Assembly (NCBI GenBank): GCA_037178975.1
Contig: JASJZH010000004.1
Coordinates: forward strand, 5,642,001 to 5,706,000
Source of the DNA: Oscheius tipulae
Taxonomy: Eukaryota > Nematoda > Chromadorea > Rhabditida > Rhabditidae
Length of the DNA stretch: 64,000 bases
Reading direction: 5' to 3'
Part shown: piece after piece, positions 23,395 through 34,300 of the stretch
How the letters are laid out: each line of letters starts with the position of its first letter
How positions within the stretch are numbered: position 1 is the stretch's first letter
Program-made: the position numbers and the translations under genes
The notes under the pieces: model-generated
Databases searched by the model: none
What the model saw: the letters and a program-made list of their open reading frames with translations, nothing else
Told to the model about the DNA's origin: nothing

Positions 23395-24025
23395 TTAGAT
23401 ATCGGAGGCTCCAGGCTCCTCGACCTCCATTTTGACCAGTGTATCCTGATTTGAACTTTCGCCGACCTGAAAGCCTCGAAAATGAAGAGTAACTGACCAC
23501 TGTCTTCGACTCAACCTCGTCTACAATATTCTCCAGTCGCGTAACCTTCTCTTTCAATCTGGCTACACGTTGAGCCATAGACCTGGTCTGTAAAAGCTAT
23601 TACATTTATGTGGACATGTTGAATCTTACTCTCTCCGTTCCAGCCTCTCCCCCATGCCATTTCAACGAATTTGTCTTCTTTTTGACGATGCTCAGCTCTT
23701 TGACCAGGTAACCTAGCTCCTTTTTCTGCCACTCGCGGTCAGGATTCTCTAAAGAGGTTTGAATGAAAACATGAGAATCTGGAGACTTACCAGGAGGTTT
23801 CTGACTGTTGTGTGCTTCCTGGCTTCTCATTTTGTGTACACGGTAAGGCACATGGACGGACGAAGACACATGGCTTTGAAGTATTTCACGCAATAGTTCC
23901 TCATCCCTGTCTGCCATTTGGAAACCGTAGGATGTTAGACGAATATCTAACTGGGATCTAGCCAGTTGGAAGGAACTGTGCAATGTGGGGCCGCCTGCCG
24001 AACTACTACCAATTTTTTCTTCCAA
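23395..24025 (-). CDS. Coiled-coil orphan protein, four exons
   Basis: Exons 23791-24025, 23630-23748, 23498-23587 and 23395-23466 join in frame to 171 aa. The first two introns are both 42 nt. The third would be only 31 nt, so its exact ends are uncertain (a 34-nt or 52-nt version is also in frame). The middle holds LKEKVTRLENIVDEVE, a short heptad-like coiled coil, and the C-terminus is acidic (VKMEVEEPGASDI). It is a soluble protein with no signal peptide. I do not recognise the family. A 23-base string at the start of exon 3 recurs in the intron of the neighbouring kinase gene. Confidence 0.6.
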
Positions 24026-24564
24026 ATATTAAAGTCAAACATGCGCTCGTGTAAGCAGACTCATGCTGGTAGGTCTAGAAATGCTCTTTGAACTGATTTA
24101 GAACATCTGTCTATCTTATCATCGCTAAAAAACGTAATGATATAGAGAAACAGAAGACGGGAATCGAAAACTCAAAATTTGAAACAAGTAAATAAAAAAG
24201 AATGTGAGCTGTGGGGGAGTCCCACTACGAAATGTCGTTGGAGCAAAAAGTATGCACGAAATTGCAGCCTGGCTCTGTTTCGACTAGGGAAGAATTTTAC
24301 ATTATAAGTTTCACAGTACTACTTAGCCGTCCTGAGCGTTTCCGACATCTCTCTACTGTTTGTCTAATCTCAGAGAGATTTGGAAAGTCTAATCTAATCT
24401 GACACGAAACGTTCCGATAAAAGAGTTGCCTCCAAAGTGCAGCTACCATGTAAGTTGGCCGATAGTCTGCATCCCAGAAGTTCGAACACAGCATAGGCCG
24501 ACTTAGACGACTTCTCTTGAAAAAGTTGCATTCCAGGCTATACTGCTTCAGATGAAGCTGGACA

Positions 24565-25014
24565 CTATCTGGTGTTTTCGGTACTGGAAGAAGGCTGAGC
24601 ATCGGGAGCAGCATCGGAGACGGGCTGTCCATCGTTTCCGGGCTGTCCGTCATTTCCGGGTGGTCCGTCCTGTCCAAGGGTTCCAGCTGCAGTACCGCAA
24701 AAGCAACAACTTCCTCCAGCGGTCTGAGGTTGGTTCTCAACAGGAGCAGTGTAAGCGTTTCTGCCTCCCTAATTATCAGTCTGTCGAACAACGGCTTTTC
24801 TGCGGACAACAACTCGTCCATGTTGACCTCCAGCATCACGCCGACGGACAACAGCCTCTCGGTCCATGGAATAGAGTTCAGACGCCCTTCAGCTCCGGCA
24901 GCACTCTCGGACTGCAATATGGTTGTAAGTGGAGTGAACTGAAAGGAGTCTCACCCCCTTGTACTCATCTCAGAGACCGTCAGTTCTGTGGTGATCTCGG
25001 TCTGGAGAGAAAAC
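24565..25014 (-). pseudogene. Collagen relic with in-frame stops
   Basis: One frame of the - strand reads GGSCCFCGTAAGTLGQDG, followed by a short Gly-X-Y run (PPGNDGQPGNDGQP) and a polar tail ending at TAG 24565-24567. Upstream in the same frame are Arg-rich, furin-site-like strings and RTDGL, stop, DEYKG, where the stop (24970-24972, TGA) occupies the position of a Trp common in nematode cuticle collagens. Two further stops interrupt the frame and no N-terminal membrane exon is found. I read this as the decayed 3' half of a cuticle-collagen-type gene. Undetected introns are the alternative. Confidence 0.45.
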
Positions 25015-25400
25015 TGAACGTACCGCGACGCGCACAGATAGATGCGCTTTAGGAGATAAGAGAGATGTCTCCAGCCAAACTAGAAGATGATTCAAATTCT
25101 GACCCCCAATAAATTTACCTCAATACATCTCAATAGATTTATTAGAATCCTTTCATTTATACAACGCACACAGCTGCCACTTTGTGACGTAGAATAGGGA
25201 AGACAAGCTCAAAAAGACCGGTAAATCAGCTCACTCATTAAAGGTTTCCGTTATCGACAGTGCACCCTAGAGAATACGCGAAAAAGAGGTTAACCGTAAT
25301 ATTCCATGGACCGAGCCAGTTCAGCGGGGTTCAAGTGAGCAATTTGTGAGAACAGCAAGACGTTGGAGGCTAAGCGGGGCAAAAAGTTAGGAAAAGGTGG

Positions 25401-28302
25401 CTATGAAGAGATGGTCGAATTGTCCAGAACAGCCCAACTCGGGAAGGTGTTCAGTGGCAGAAACATCAAGGCAATCGTATTCATGTAGAACACGGAGAGA
25501 CACAGAGTGACTACGGAGAGACACAGTCCGACTGTCACCTGAAAGAGCAAGAAGTTTCAAAACGGAGCCCTGTAAATTTGGAAACTCCCGGGTAGGGCAA
25601 ACCTGTTTGACTTCCCTTGAAAGCATTGGAAACACCATCAGGAGATAGTTTGCGTACAAACCTGGATCAGAATCGTTCTTGGTACAAGCTCATCCTTTTG
25701 AAATTTGCGCCGAATTCAAAAGGGGTAGCGGGTACGCTCGCTTTCGGGTGCCATTCAAAGAAATCGACTCACCATGTTCGAAACCTTGACCATGCCACTG
25801 CCAAACACGATCGCGTTGGGTGGTGTTCCGACAGGAAGGACGAAGGCGAAGGAGCAGGCCAAGGTGACCGGAAGCATCAAGGTGAAAGGATGGTTCCCAG
25901 TCTGTTGGGCCAGAGTGGCCACGATTGGTACAAAGATGCTCGCTGTGACCGTATTCGAACAGATATTTGTCACAGCCATGGCGATGGACATGGTGAGAAG
26001 TTGAAGACCCCAGAGAGGCAGGTGACCAAACTCGGCCAAGGTATGACCGATGAGGACTGAGAGTTTCGATTCCTTCACTCCTGAAAATGAATTTTGCTTT
26101 GGGAAAAAGGACAGAAACAGACCAGCAGCCAGAGCAAACCCGCCTCCGAGAAGGAGAACCACACTCCAGGGGAAGGTCTTCTGCATAGTGGGCCAGTCCA
26201 TGAGACAGGTTCGCTTCTTCATATCCTCAGCCTTGATGTACTCGAAAAGATTCGGCTTCTCGTTGGGCAGAATAAACAAGAGGAAGCTGACCAACATTGC
26301 GGAGGTCGCATCCGTATAGAAGCCCTTGGGGAAGAGGGCTCCGAAACCGGCAAAGATGCCTGGGTTGCGGAAGATCCAGAGGAAGAGAAGGAGGCAGAAA
26401 CAGCAGAGGACAGACTTTTCGGCAAAACTCATCCTCGGGAGTTTGTCGTAGCGCGAATGGAGCATGTCAGTCACGTGATCGTCCTTCTCCGGGGCATCTC
26501 GGAGGAAGAAGAAGCAGAGAAGAGCCCAGGCAGAGGCGAGACAGATGCACATCAAGGGCACAGCGAAGATGATCCAGCTGATGTAGTTCAGGGTTCCGTC
26601 CGCTTTGGGAAAGAGACTGAACGTGTTCATTGGGTTAAAAGGCTAGTTAACTCACTTGGTAAGCTGACCGAGCATGACCAGATTGGACGGTGTTCCCGTA
26701 GCCGTACCAGTTCCACCAATATTGGCAGCAAAGCAGATGGACATCACGAGACCAGTAGCCATCTTTTTGCAAGCAGCTCTACTCGACTCCCTAAAGATAT
26801 CTCTTACTATTAAAGTATTATGATATCGTCTGGGAGCAAGAACCATAGACTTTATGACAAGAGTCTAGTGATAGGGGCAGAGTGAGAGTTGTACAGACGG
26901 ATATGAACTGGAACAAGAGAGTCGGTCTAAAGGGATAGTATAGGAAGGTGACGTGCCTAGATGTAAGGAAGATCAAGAACAAGCAATAAAAAAAGCCGAC
27001 TAACATGGACGTAGACTATCAGAAAGGAGATTGAATTGTTTTGCGTGAACTGGATTTCAAAAGGCCAATAGTTAAAACCCTAGACACTCTCTCAACAGAA
27101 CTCACATGTTCTGAGGATGACTCTCGAAGGAGGCGATGAGCTGAGAGACGACAGACTGGCCAATGGGAACCATCATAGCGGTCGTCGCTGTGTTTGATAT
27201 AAACATACTCAGCAGAGCTGTCACGAGCATGAATCCGAGCATGATCCATTTGGGCTCGCCGCCGACCATCTTCAGAACGAAGAGAGCCACCCGTTCGTGA
27301 AGGTCACACTTCTCCACGGCAGCTGCCATGATCAGTCCGCCGATGAACAGAAAGTTGGTGTCCTGAAGATATTCGTGTTTTATCGATTCTGACAAGACTC
27401 ACGTTCATGAACTCCTTCGCAGTCGTGTTACAATCTAGAACTCCTGTCAGTGGGAACAGTATGACTGGGAGCATTGCCGTGACCTGAAGATATTATGTTG
27501 TTTCGGTACTTGACAAGACTCACGGCCAGCGGCATAACTTCTGTCATCCAGTAGATGGCCATCACACAGACACACCAAGCACATCGAGATTCCTGCAAAA
27601 ATTCAGTGGTTTTTTTTTTATTTCTCTTTGGAGCAGACAACTGTCTTCTCCAATGTCTCTTGCGGATAAAATTAACACTCGCTGTTCAGTGACCAGAATA
27701 ACATTGAATGGAACTGGGAGAGGAGGGTACTCTGCTCAAGAGCCTTGCAGATCAATGCAGTGATCTGTGATGTGGGAAGACAATTTGGGTAGAAACTTAG
27801 GACTATCGGGCATGTCAGATCATCAAACTTGGGGTCTGACCATCTTTCCTTCGGGATTCTGCGAGCTTCTGCAGACTTTCTACTTTCTTCTCTCATTCCG
27901 TCTCTCAATTCCTCTGAGCCACGCCAGTCTCTCCAAAACAACTCAAGTCTCACGTATTTCACGAGGTTTCTGTCTTGTTGACTTCCAGAAAAGAGTGTTT
28001 CAGGCGGCAGTTGGCGCAATGATGGCTCGGGTAGAGTAGTCTCAAACATTTACCGTAGTTTTACACAAAAGTTTGTACCGTCTTAATCTTAATCCTGGAC
28101 TATCCTTAGATTGACTACAGTAACTTTGGTTTTAATGAATCTCATTTTTTTTCTAATCTCAATTTTACTACTCGATAAAGACTATCTTTTCGATAAAAGA
28201 GGTCAGATAACTTACCGGCTTCTCACTGAGCAGCAGTGGCAGGAACAGGATCGGCGTGAGACAGAGGACGACAGCGTTTTTGCATCTCCGCATCATGCCC
28301 AT
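25401..28302 (-). CDS. SLC13-family sodium/dicarboxylate cotransporter
   Basis: A plasma-membrane Na+-coupled transporter for citrate-cycle acids or sulfate. Exons: 28216-28302, 27524-27592, 27403-27483, 27106-27362, 26656-26790, 26123-26616, 25773-26080, 25401-25538; phases agree and yield 522 aa. Family landmarks: [30 protein letters not shown], the SNTATTAMM motif, [15 protein letters not shown], the second repeat [12 protein letters not shown], and the family signature [18 protein letters not shown]. Eleven to twelve hydrophobic segments are present. Introns 2 and 3 are both exactly 40 nt and share their first 13 and last 10 bases. The first exon starts at [10 protein letters not shown]; it directly follows an acceptor (ttttcag) 21 bases upstream, so a further 5' exon or trans-splicing is possible. 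Confidence 0.93.
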
Positions 28303-31300
28303 GAAGGTCAGCCATCTGGATCTCTGAAAACGATCCAGTCACTCCAGGTTCTCTTCCTCTCTCAGAAACCTTCAACCAGTGCTCTGTCATCGTTATCCTC
28401 TCGTCAGTTGCACCAAAGGGGGGGGGGCACGTGCCTTCCGGCTGTAAGACTATCGTGTTACCTATTCCGCAAAGTGAAATGGGAAAATTTCCATTGGAAT
28501 TCAAGGCAGTCGAGAAGAGAGAGGAGTGACCAGAGGATCGCGGAGCGGTTAGAGACTAATGACGAGTCGGCAAACAGGAGGACCGGAGGGGGAATCATCT
28601 ATTTTGACAAAATGAGTCAGGGGTTTCGGAAACTGGAAGACATGGTCTGCATAGTCCGAAAACGATGAAATGCACCTTGTACGCCAAGAAAAGGACAGTG
28701 GCCAGAAAGTTGCAATATTTGACAGTGACGTCTTTGAAACTTTTCTAGAGAGGATCCTATTGGGGCTGGCAGTTTACGCTTGGTCAGTCCCTCTGTGTTA
28801 TTGATCATTACCTAAGCATGAGTATTTTTACTTGATACTTGGGATGCCCTTCCTCGACGGCTAAGTCGGTTAAAACTGCCACTACAACGCAAAAACAGCT
28901 CGCAAAAACGTCTTGCCTTGCCATGAATAACTGGGACACTTTCAAAAAGTTTAGATATTGTTGAAATAGTTTGGCCAAAATTATCAGTTTTTACAACTAC
29001 CGTTTAGGTACAGCTCCACCAAAAGAATTGAAAAGATGCTCTCCAAAACTGTCACCAACTGAACTCAAACTTTCTGCGCAAACGAGACCTAGTAGCCTGG
29101 TTAGCTCAGAGGAAATTGGTAGACGACCATTTCCGGCAGCGCTTTTTGTCTGTCAAGTGGGTCTCCCTGGAGAGACCACCAGAAACTTGTGACTTACCTC
29201 CGGATAGGCATAGGCTGTCGGGAACTGGGCACTGCTGCTGCTCTCCAACATTCGCTGTCTCGACTCCGAAGAGTCCGGCCATCCTGAGAGGAGCAGGGAC
29301 ATCTGCAAGTGTTTCTCCATTTAATGAACACTGGAAGAAGCAGAAAGAGGATATTTTAAAGGAAAGTGGGCGCACTGGGCCTCTATGCCTCTAGACTCTG
29401 CTGTGCTCTGTTCGTCATAGCTCGGCACGTGTCAAGGTTCCCACCCACCGCCTGGCAGCCAGCTGTTTGTGGAACGTCTCGAATTCAACCCCCTACACAA
29501 GAAGATGGGAAAGAAGAGAAGGCTGGAGAGGAGCCAAAAGATGTCTCAGAGTAGGGTTCAAAGTTTGAAAAGGTGTCTTATCTTATCGGTTCGGAGAAGT
29601 TTTAACAATGGCTAGTGAATAGAACTTGCGACAACTTGGAGCTAATGAAATCTTTATGATTGTTGGAATACCTGGACACGATACAGAACAGACTGTTACA
29701 ACGTGAGGATGTAGAGAGAGAGGGAGATAGGATTGTTAAGTGAAGTACATTCAACTGTCTATATATTAGATACCCGATATAGTAGACTTCACCAAATAGT
29801 AGACTTTTTTAGTGCAAAACGCGTGTCTACTGTATCGAGAGTCGACTGTATGTACTTTCAGCTGTTATGTAAAGTTACCAAGTAACTGAAAAGCAAACTG
29901 GGAAGATTCGAAACCTAGGAGAAAACACCTGTGGCTACGATAAAGTGTATTCGTCGCAAATTTAAATGTCCACTCGTTTGAAACCCAAAAGTTTCAAAGC
30001 AGATCGTGCTACAGTGACAGCAGTAACTTCGGCAATAATCTGACCCGAGAAGGACCCATTTGACTGGAAATGGTCTAGACTCACAATCAGCGAAATCCAT
30101 GCGTATTGTAACCTTTGTTCTTATCTTACCTTTACAATTTTCAAGAAGCGTCTGTCTCCGACATAAGTCAACTCTAATCTGGGACAACACTTGACAATGT
30201 TTGTGGACTTTTCTGTCAAGTATTATCTTATACCAGTCGCTTACGCTCCTGGCGGAGCGACCCTGTACTTTTTGGAACTGTATTTCTCTTCAAACTCGTC
30301 TTGTCAACTCTAATCTGGGATAACACTTGACAGAAAAGTCTACAAACATTGTCAAGTGTTATCCCAGATTAGAGTTGACTTGTGCAGACAGACGCCTCTT
30401 GCAAATTGTAAAGGTAGGATTAGAGTTGACGAGACAAGTCAGGACAGTACAAGTTACAAAATTAGCACTGAAAATGAGTCGCTCTGCCAGGAGCGTAAGC
30501 GACTGAACTTTTGAACTCTGACTAAGTCAAGCTAATACAAGAAGAAACTTCGTTGAGTTGGCAAGTGACTGTTTTGATTGCTGTTAATTGTAAAAAGAAA
30601 GTTATTGCTTTTGCTCTTTGAAGGGTTCGAACAGGAAGCATTCGAAGAACAACACAAGGTCAGACTACTTTGAATTCTTCTCCACCCCACGTGAATCCCG
30701 CCACTAAGCACCTGGTTAAATAATTGCCGCTCCAAAGTCCGAAAGAGTCTCCCACGCAGGAAGAAGTAAAGACGTCATTCTTTTGCTCTCAATTTGTGAT
30801 AGTGAAAACGGCTTGGTGAGGAGAGGAAATGACGGGAGCTGATAGAGAGCACGAGAAACAACTGGGTGTCCTAGCAAGAACCCTTTGAAGATCCTTCTCG
30901 TTCTAAAGCATCGTATCAAGAGAGAACTGTATTCTCCACATACAGATTCAGTAAAGTTCATTCTTCAATACTTAGATCAAATACAATAACTTGATTACAA
31001 GATTACTATGGCCAAGAAGAATTTGGGTCATTGAAGATACAGTAAGAGTTGCGTAGAATGTTTGTCCCTGCTCAAATCGATCAGTGTGGTATACTGAAGC
31101 CTTTGGAACCGAAAAGTATGCCAGGAAATGTAGAAATAGAAAAAGACTGGAAGACTTTTGCAAGAAGGAGTTAGATTTTTTTTGATTGTCTCGCTGCAAA
31201 ACTGCCTCGTATCTGCACTCAAAACAAACTGGAAAGAGAGAAGTCTCTCTAGGCGTGGACGGAAACAAGTGAACGCATCCCGGCCACGACGACAAGCCGA

Positions 31301-34300
31301 TAATTGGGTAAGTGTTGCAAAATTGAGAACAACAAGAGAGAAGTAAAGCCTTTTAGGAAGGACATAAACATAGTTTAAAGGACCGGGAGGAAGTAATTCT
31401 ATGTTTTCGAGCAAGCCTGCTTATATTATCGTGAGTAAGAGTAAGCACGAGAGAGACAGTGGTGTGAGGTCCCTAGCAACCGACGATGAAGGAGGAAGGA
31501 AGAGATGGAAAACGAGGAACGCGAGCCCTATGATTCAGGATGTCAGCTGAGGGGAAATCGAGGGGATTTGGAGGGTGGAGAGTGAGAGAGAGAGAGACCA
31601 AATGTTATCGCCTGTACATGGAAGATACCACCGATCACAATCCAGAGATCCGAGACCCCTCACAAGCTAGAGATCTAGATTCTAATCCAAAGAACTAAAC
31701 TTCTAGGGAACTGAGCTATGTAGGAACGTCTTGAACCAGGTTATCGCTACAGGTTTTGCTTAGAAGGCGGATGTGACCTCAGAAAACCTCGTGGTAAGAC
31801 CCCCGTTCTTATTGACAAGAGACACTAGGGAGTCGGGACAATTGGAACACAAAAAAGTAGGTACTTATGAGCTGAGTGGGGAAAAATGAATAAAGCGAGA
31901 GCATGTTGCCGAAAAGCACTTGTCAGCGAGAGAGAGAGAAGAAGAAAGCTCGAAGCTGCACAACAGAGGGAATACAGAATACGAGCCTTACCGCCTCAGC
32001 GACATTTCTGTCCTGAAATAATGTGCGTTAATGTTTCAGCTCTTTTATAGAGTTTTCTGGCTGGAGCTTTTGGGGCCGAGTGACTCTCGCGTGCATCACG
32101 GCTCTCGCCACTGTTTATGCACTCTTTGATTATGGTTCAAAAGTAGGTTCCAGACGGCAAAACTGTTTCCGTCTAGACAGTACAGGGGATACTATATTTC
32201 CAGCGAAGAGGAACAGTAACAAAGGAACAGTAAATCAGCCAGAACTAGCCCGGGTTACTGCAATTTCGTCGCGAGACCTTTTACCACTGTCCCACTTTGT
32301 TAGAAATAGACTATATCCGATCGGCACAAGTATCCCTCTAGTTCAATTTCAAATGCCCCACTCTTTTTTGTCATCTATTACTGTTTTTTGTCATCAAAAA
32401 CCACTCTTCAGGTGACCCTAATGAGTGAAATTATGACGTCCGGTGACGTCTCGAAGATCTATGTCCTCATAAAAGAGATCTCGAAAAGAACACCGTTCGC
32501 GTTGCAATAAAAGAGAGCGCACTCCTACCTCATTTAGTGGCCGTCGGCTATTCATTGTCCTTTCTCTCTCCCAGACGACAATCAATGGGAGAGGACAGGG
32601 AGCACGGACGGACGGACGGAGGGCTCAGTGTCTGGTAGAAACAACGGAGGGAGCTCCTCCCCGTTTTTTAATTACCAGTCAACATGAGGTGTGGGAGACG
32701 GGAAAGGAGACCCACGATCGAATTACGCTATTCGATGAAGAAAATTCGATAATTTTTAGTAGAAAGTGTGCTTGTTGCTCTGATTATTGTCATTCTGGGG
32801 GCAGCAAATATAGTAGTAGAGGCTTGATCAAGCAGTTGAGAGCAATATCAGTCGAAAGATGTCAAGACGGTATGGGAGAGACAAAGGTTTAAAATTCAAA
32901 GAGAATCTGAAGAAAAAAGACAATACAGACCCTGTTCGGACTGTACACCTAACCTACTCCCGTCCTCTGAACATTATGGAAGACATTGGCTAACCGAGAC
33001 TCTATGGTAAAGACTATAGTCAGACTGTTGCCTGAACAAGTGGTTCAGCAAGTTGCACGTCCACCAGTGCCTGAAGCTCAGATCAACCAAATTGCGGGCT
33101 AAAGGAAGCTAGAACGTGACCGATACCGTTGATACAGGCTGTTTTTCTATTGCAAATGTCCCGTAACCCCGTGTCAAAAATCTTTCAGCATTGTATTTTT
33201 TTCAAAATTTGTGGAAGCTTTCAGTCCAATCTAGAGGCTCGGTACGACTCTTTCGATATTCACCGGCGCAAACTCTGTTCATAGAAGAGAGGCATCCTAT
33301 GCGACGGGAGGAACATAGTCCTACTACTGGCCTTGTTCAAGCAGAGGAGAAGGAAAGGGTTCGTTAAGTTCAAAAAAAGTCCGTGACAAAATGTTTCTCG
33401 AGATCAGAGTACAAACGATGTTATCCTTTCAAGTCTCTTCAAACTGTAACTGTCCAGACTGTCCAGTCACAGCTTCAACCGAAATAGCAGGTCAGTTTTC
33501 CGCTTTCTGATTCATCTCCGACCAGGTTGATTCAGTACCCTCTCTCCCTTTTTTCTCTCGGTGTGGGGCATTATACGAGGAAAGAGGAATGGACGTCCAG
33601 ACGGGGAGAAAAAGAGCTTGGGCCCGGGAATGAGTCTAGGATGAAGAAATGGACACATTGGCTTGGTTCGGCAGAAAGGCAGAGAGGGAATTATGGATTT
33701 CTCTCTTAAAGAACGAGAATACAGGGGAACAAAGGATTCAAAAAGGCATATGAGTACGGTGTTTGAAAGTCAAAACGTTACAGACCCGCCGTTTTTACCC
33801 CAGTGTTCAATTCGTGCCACCATTACGGAAGGCAAAGATCAAAAGAGTCGTAGACGGAGTGGACTCTTACTCTTGCAGAGTCGGTTTTTCCAGGAACCTG
33901 GAATGAATGTGGCCTGAGTGACAGTGAATAAGTAAGGAGGTCAAAGAAATTCCGAGAAGAAATGTCCAGGACGAGATGTTTACAAAACTCGAAGTTTCAA
34001 GACCGAACAAGGATTGTCTTCTGATTCAAAACAACATAGACTCCGCAAATAGATAAAGTTGCGGATTAAAGAGCGGTCAAGACAACAAAGTTGACAGAGG
34101 CCTCAATTCCCCTGATGAGTAGGTCTGGAGACATGTTTTCGTGATCGTAAAGCCCAGAGAAACACGGTCTAGAATCAAGATAGGCTCTTAAATGTAATGC
34201 TTTCAACGTTTCAATCATCCTACCCATGGCAGCTCAAAAGAGAAGTTTGCACATACCCACCTCGAAAGACGAACTTTGTGAGCGATTGTTGAGATTTGCA

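Noticed and set aside
24297-24917. 206-codon - strand open frame over the collagen relic
   Set aside because: It overlaps the collagen-like frame in a different phase, and its translation shows the biased leftovers of Gly-X-Y codons read out of frame.
25294-25400. Possible extra C-terminal exon of SLC13 (NVLLFSQIAHLNPAELARSM)
   Set aside because: The SLC13 frame already ends at TAG 25401-25403 at the length expected for the family. The sequence is probably 3' UTR.
25387-25659. 90-codon - strand frame overlapping SLC13 intron 7 and exon 8
   Set aside because: The phase-0 join of exon 7 to exon 8 (25538) aligns residue for residue with known SLC13 C-termini. This frame reads the wrong phase.
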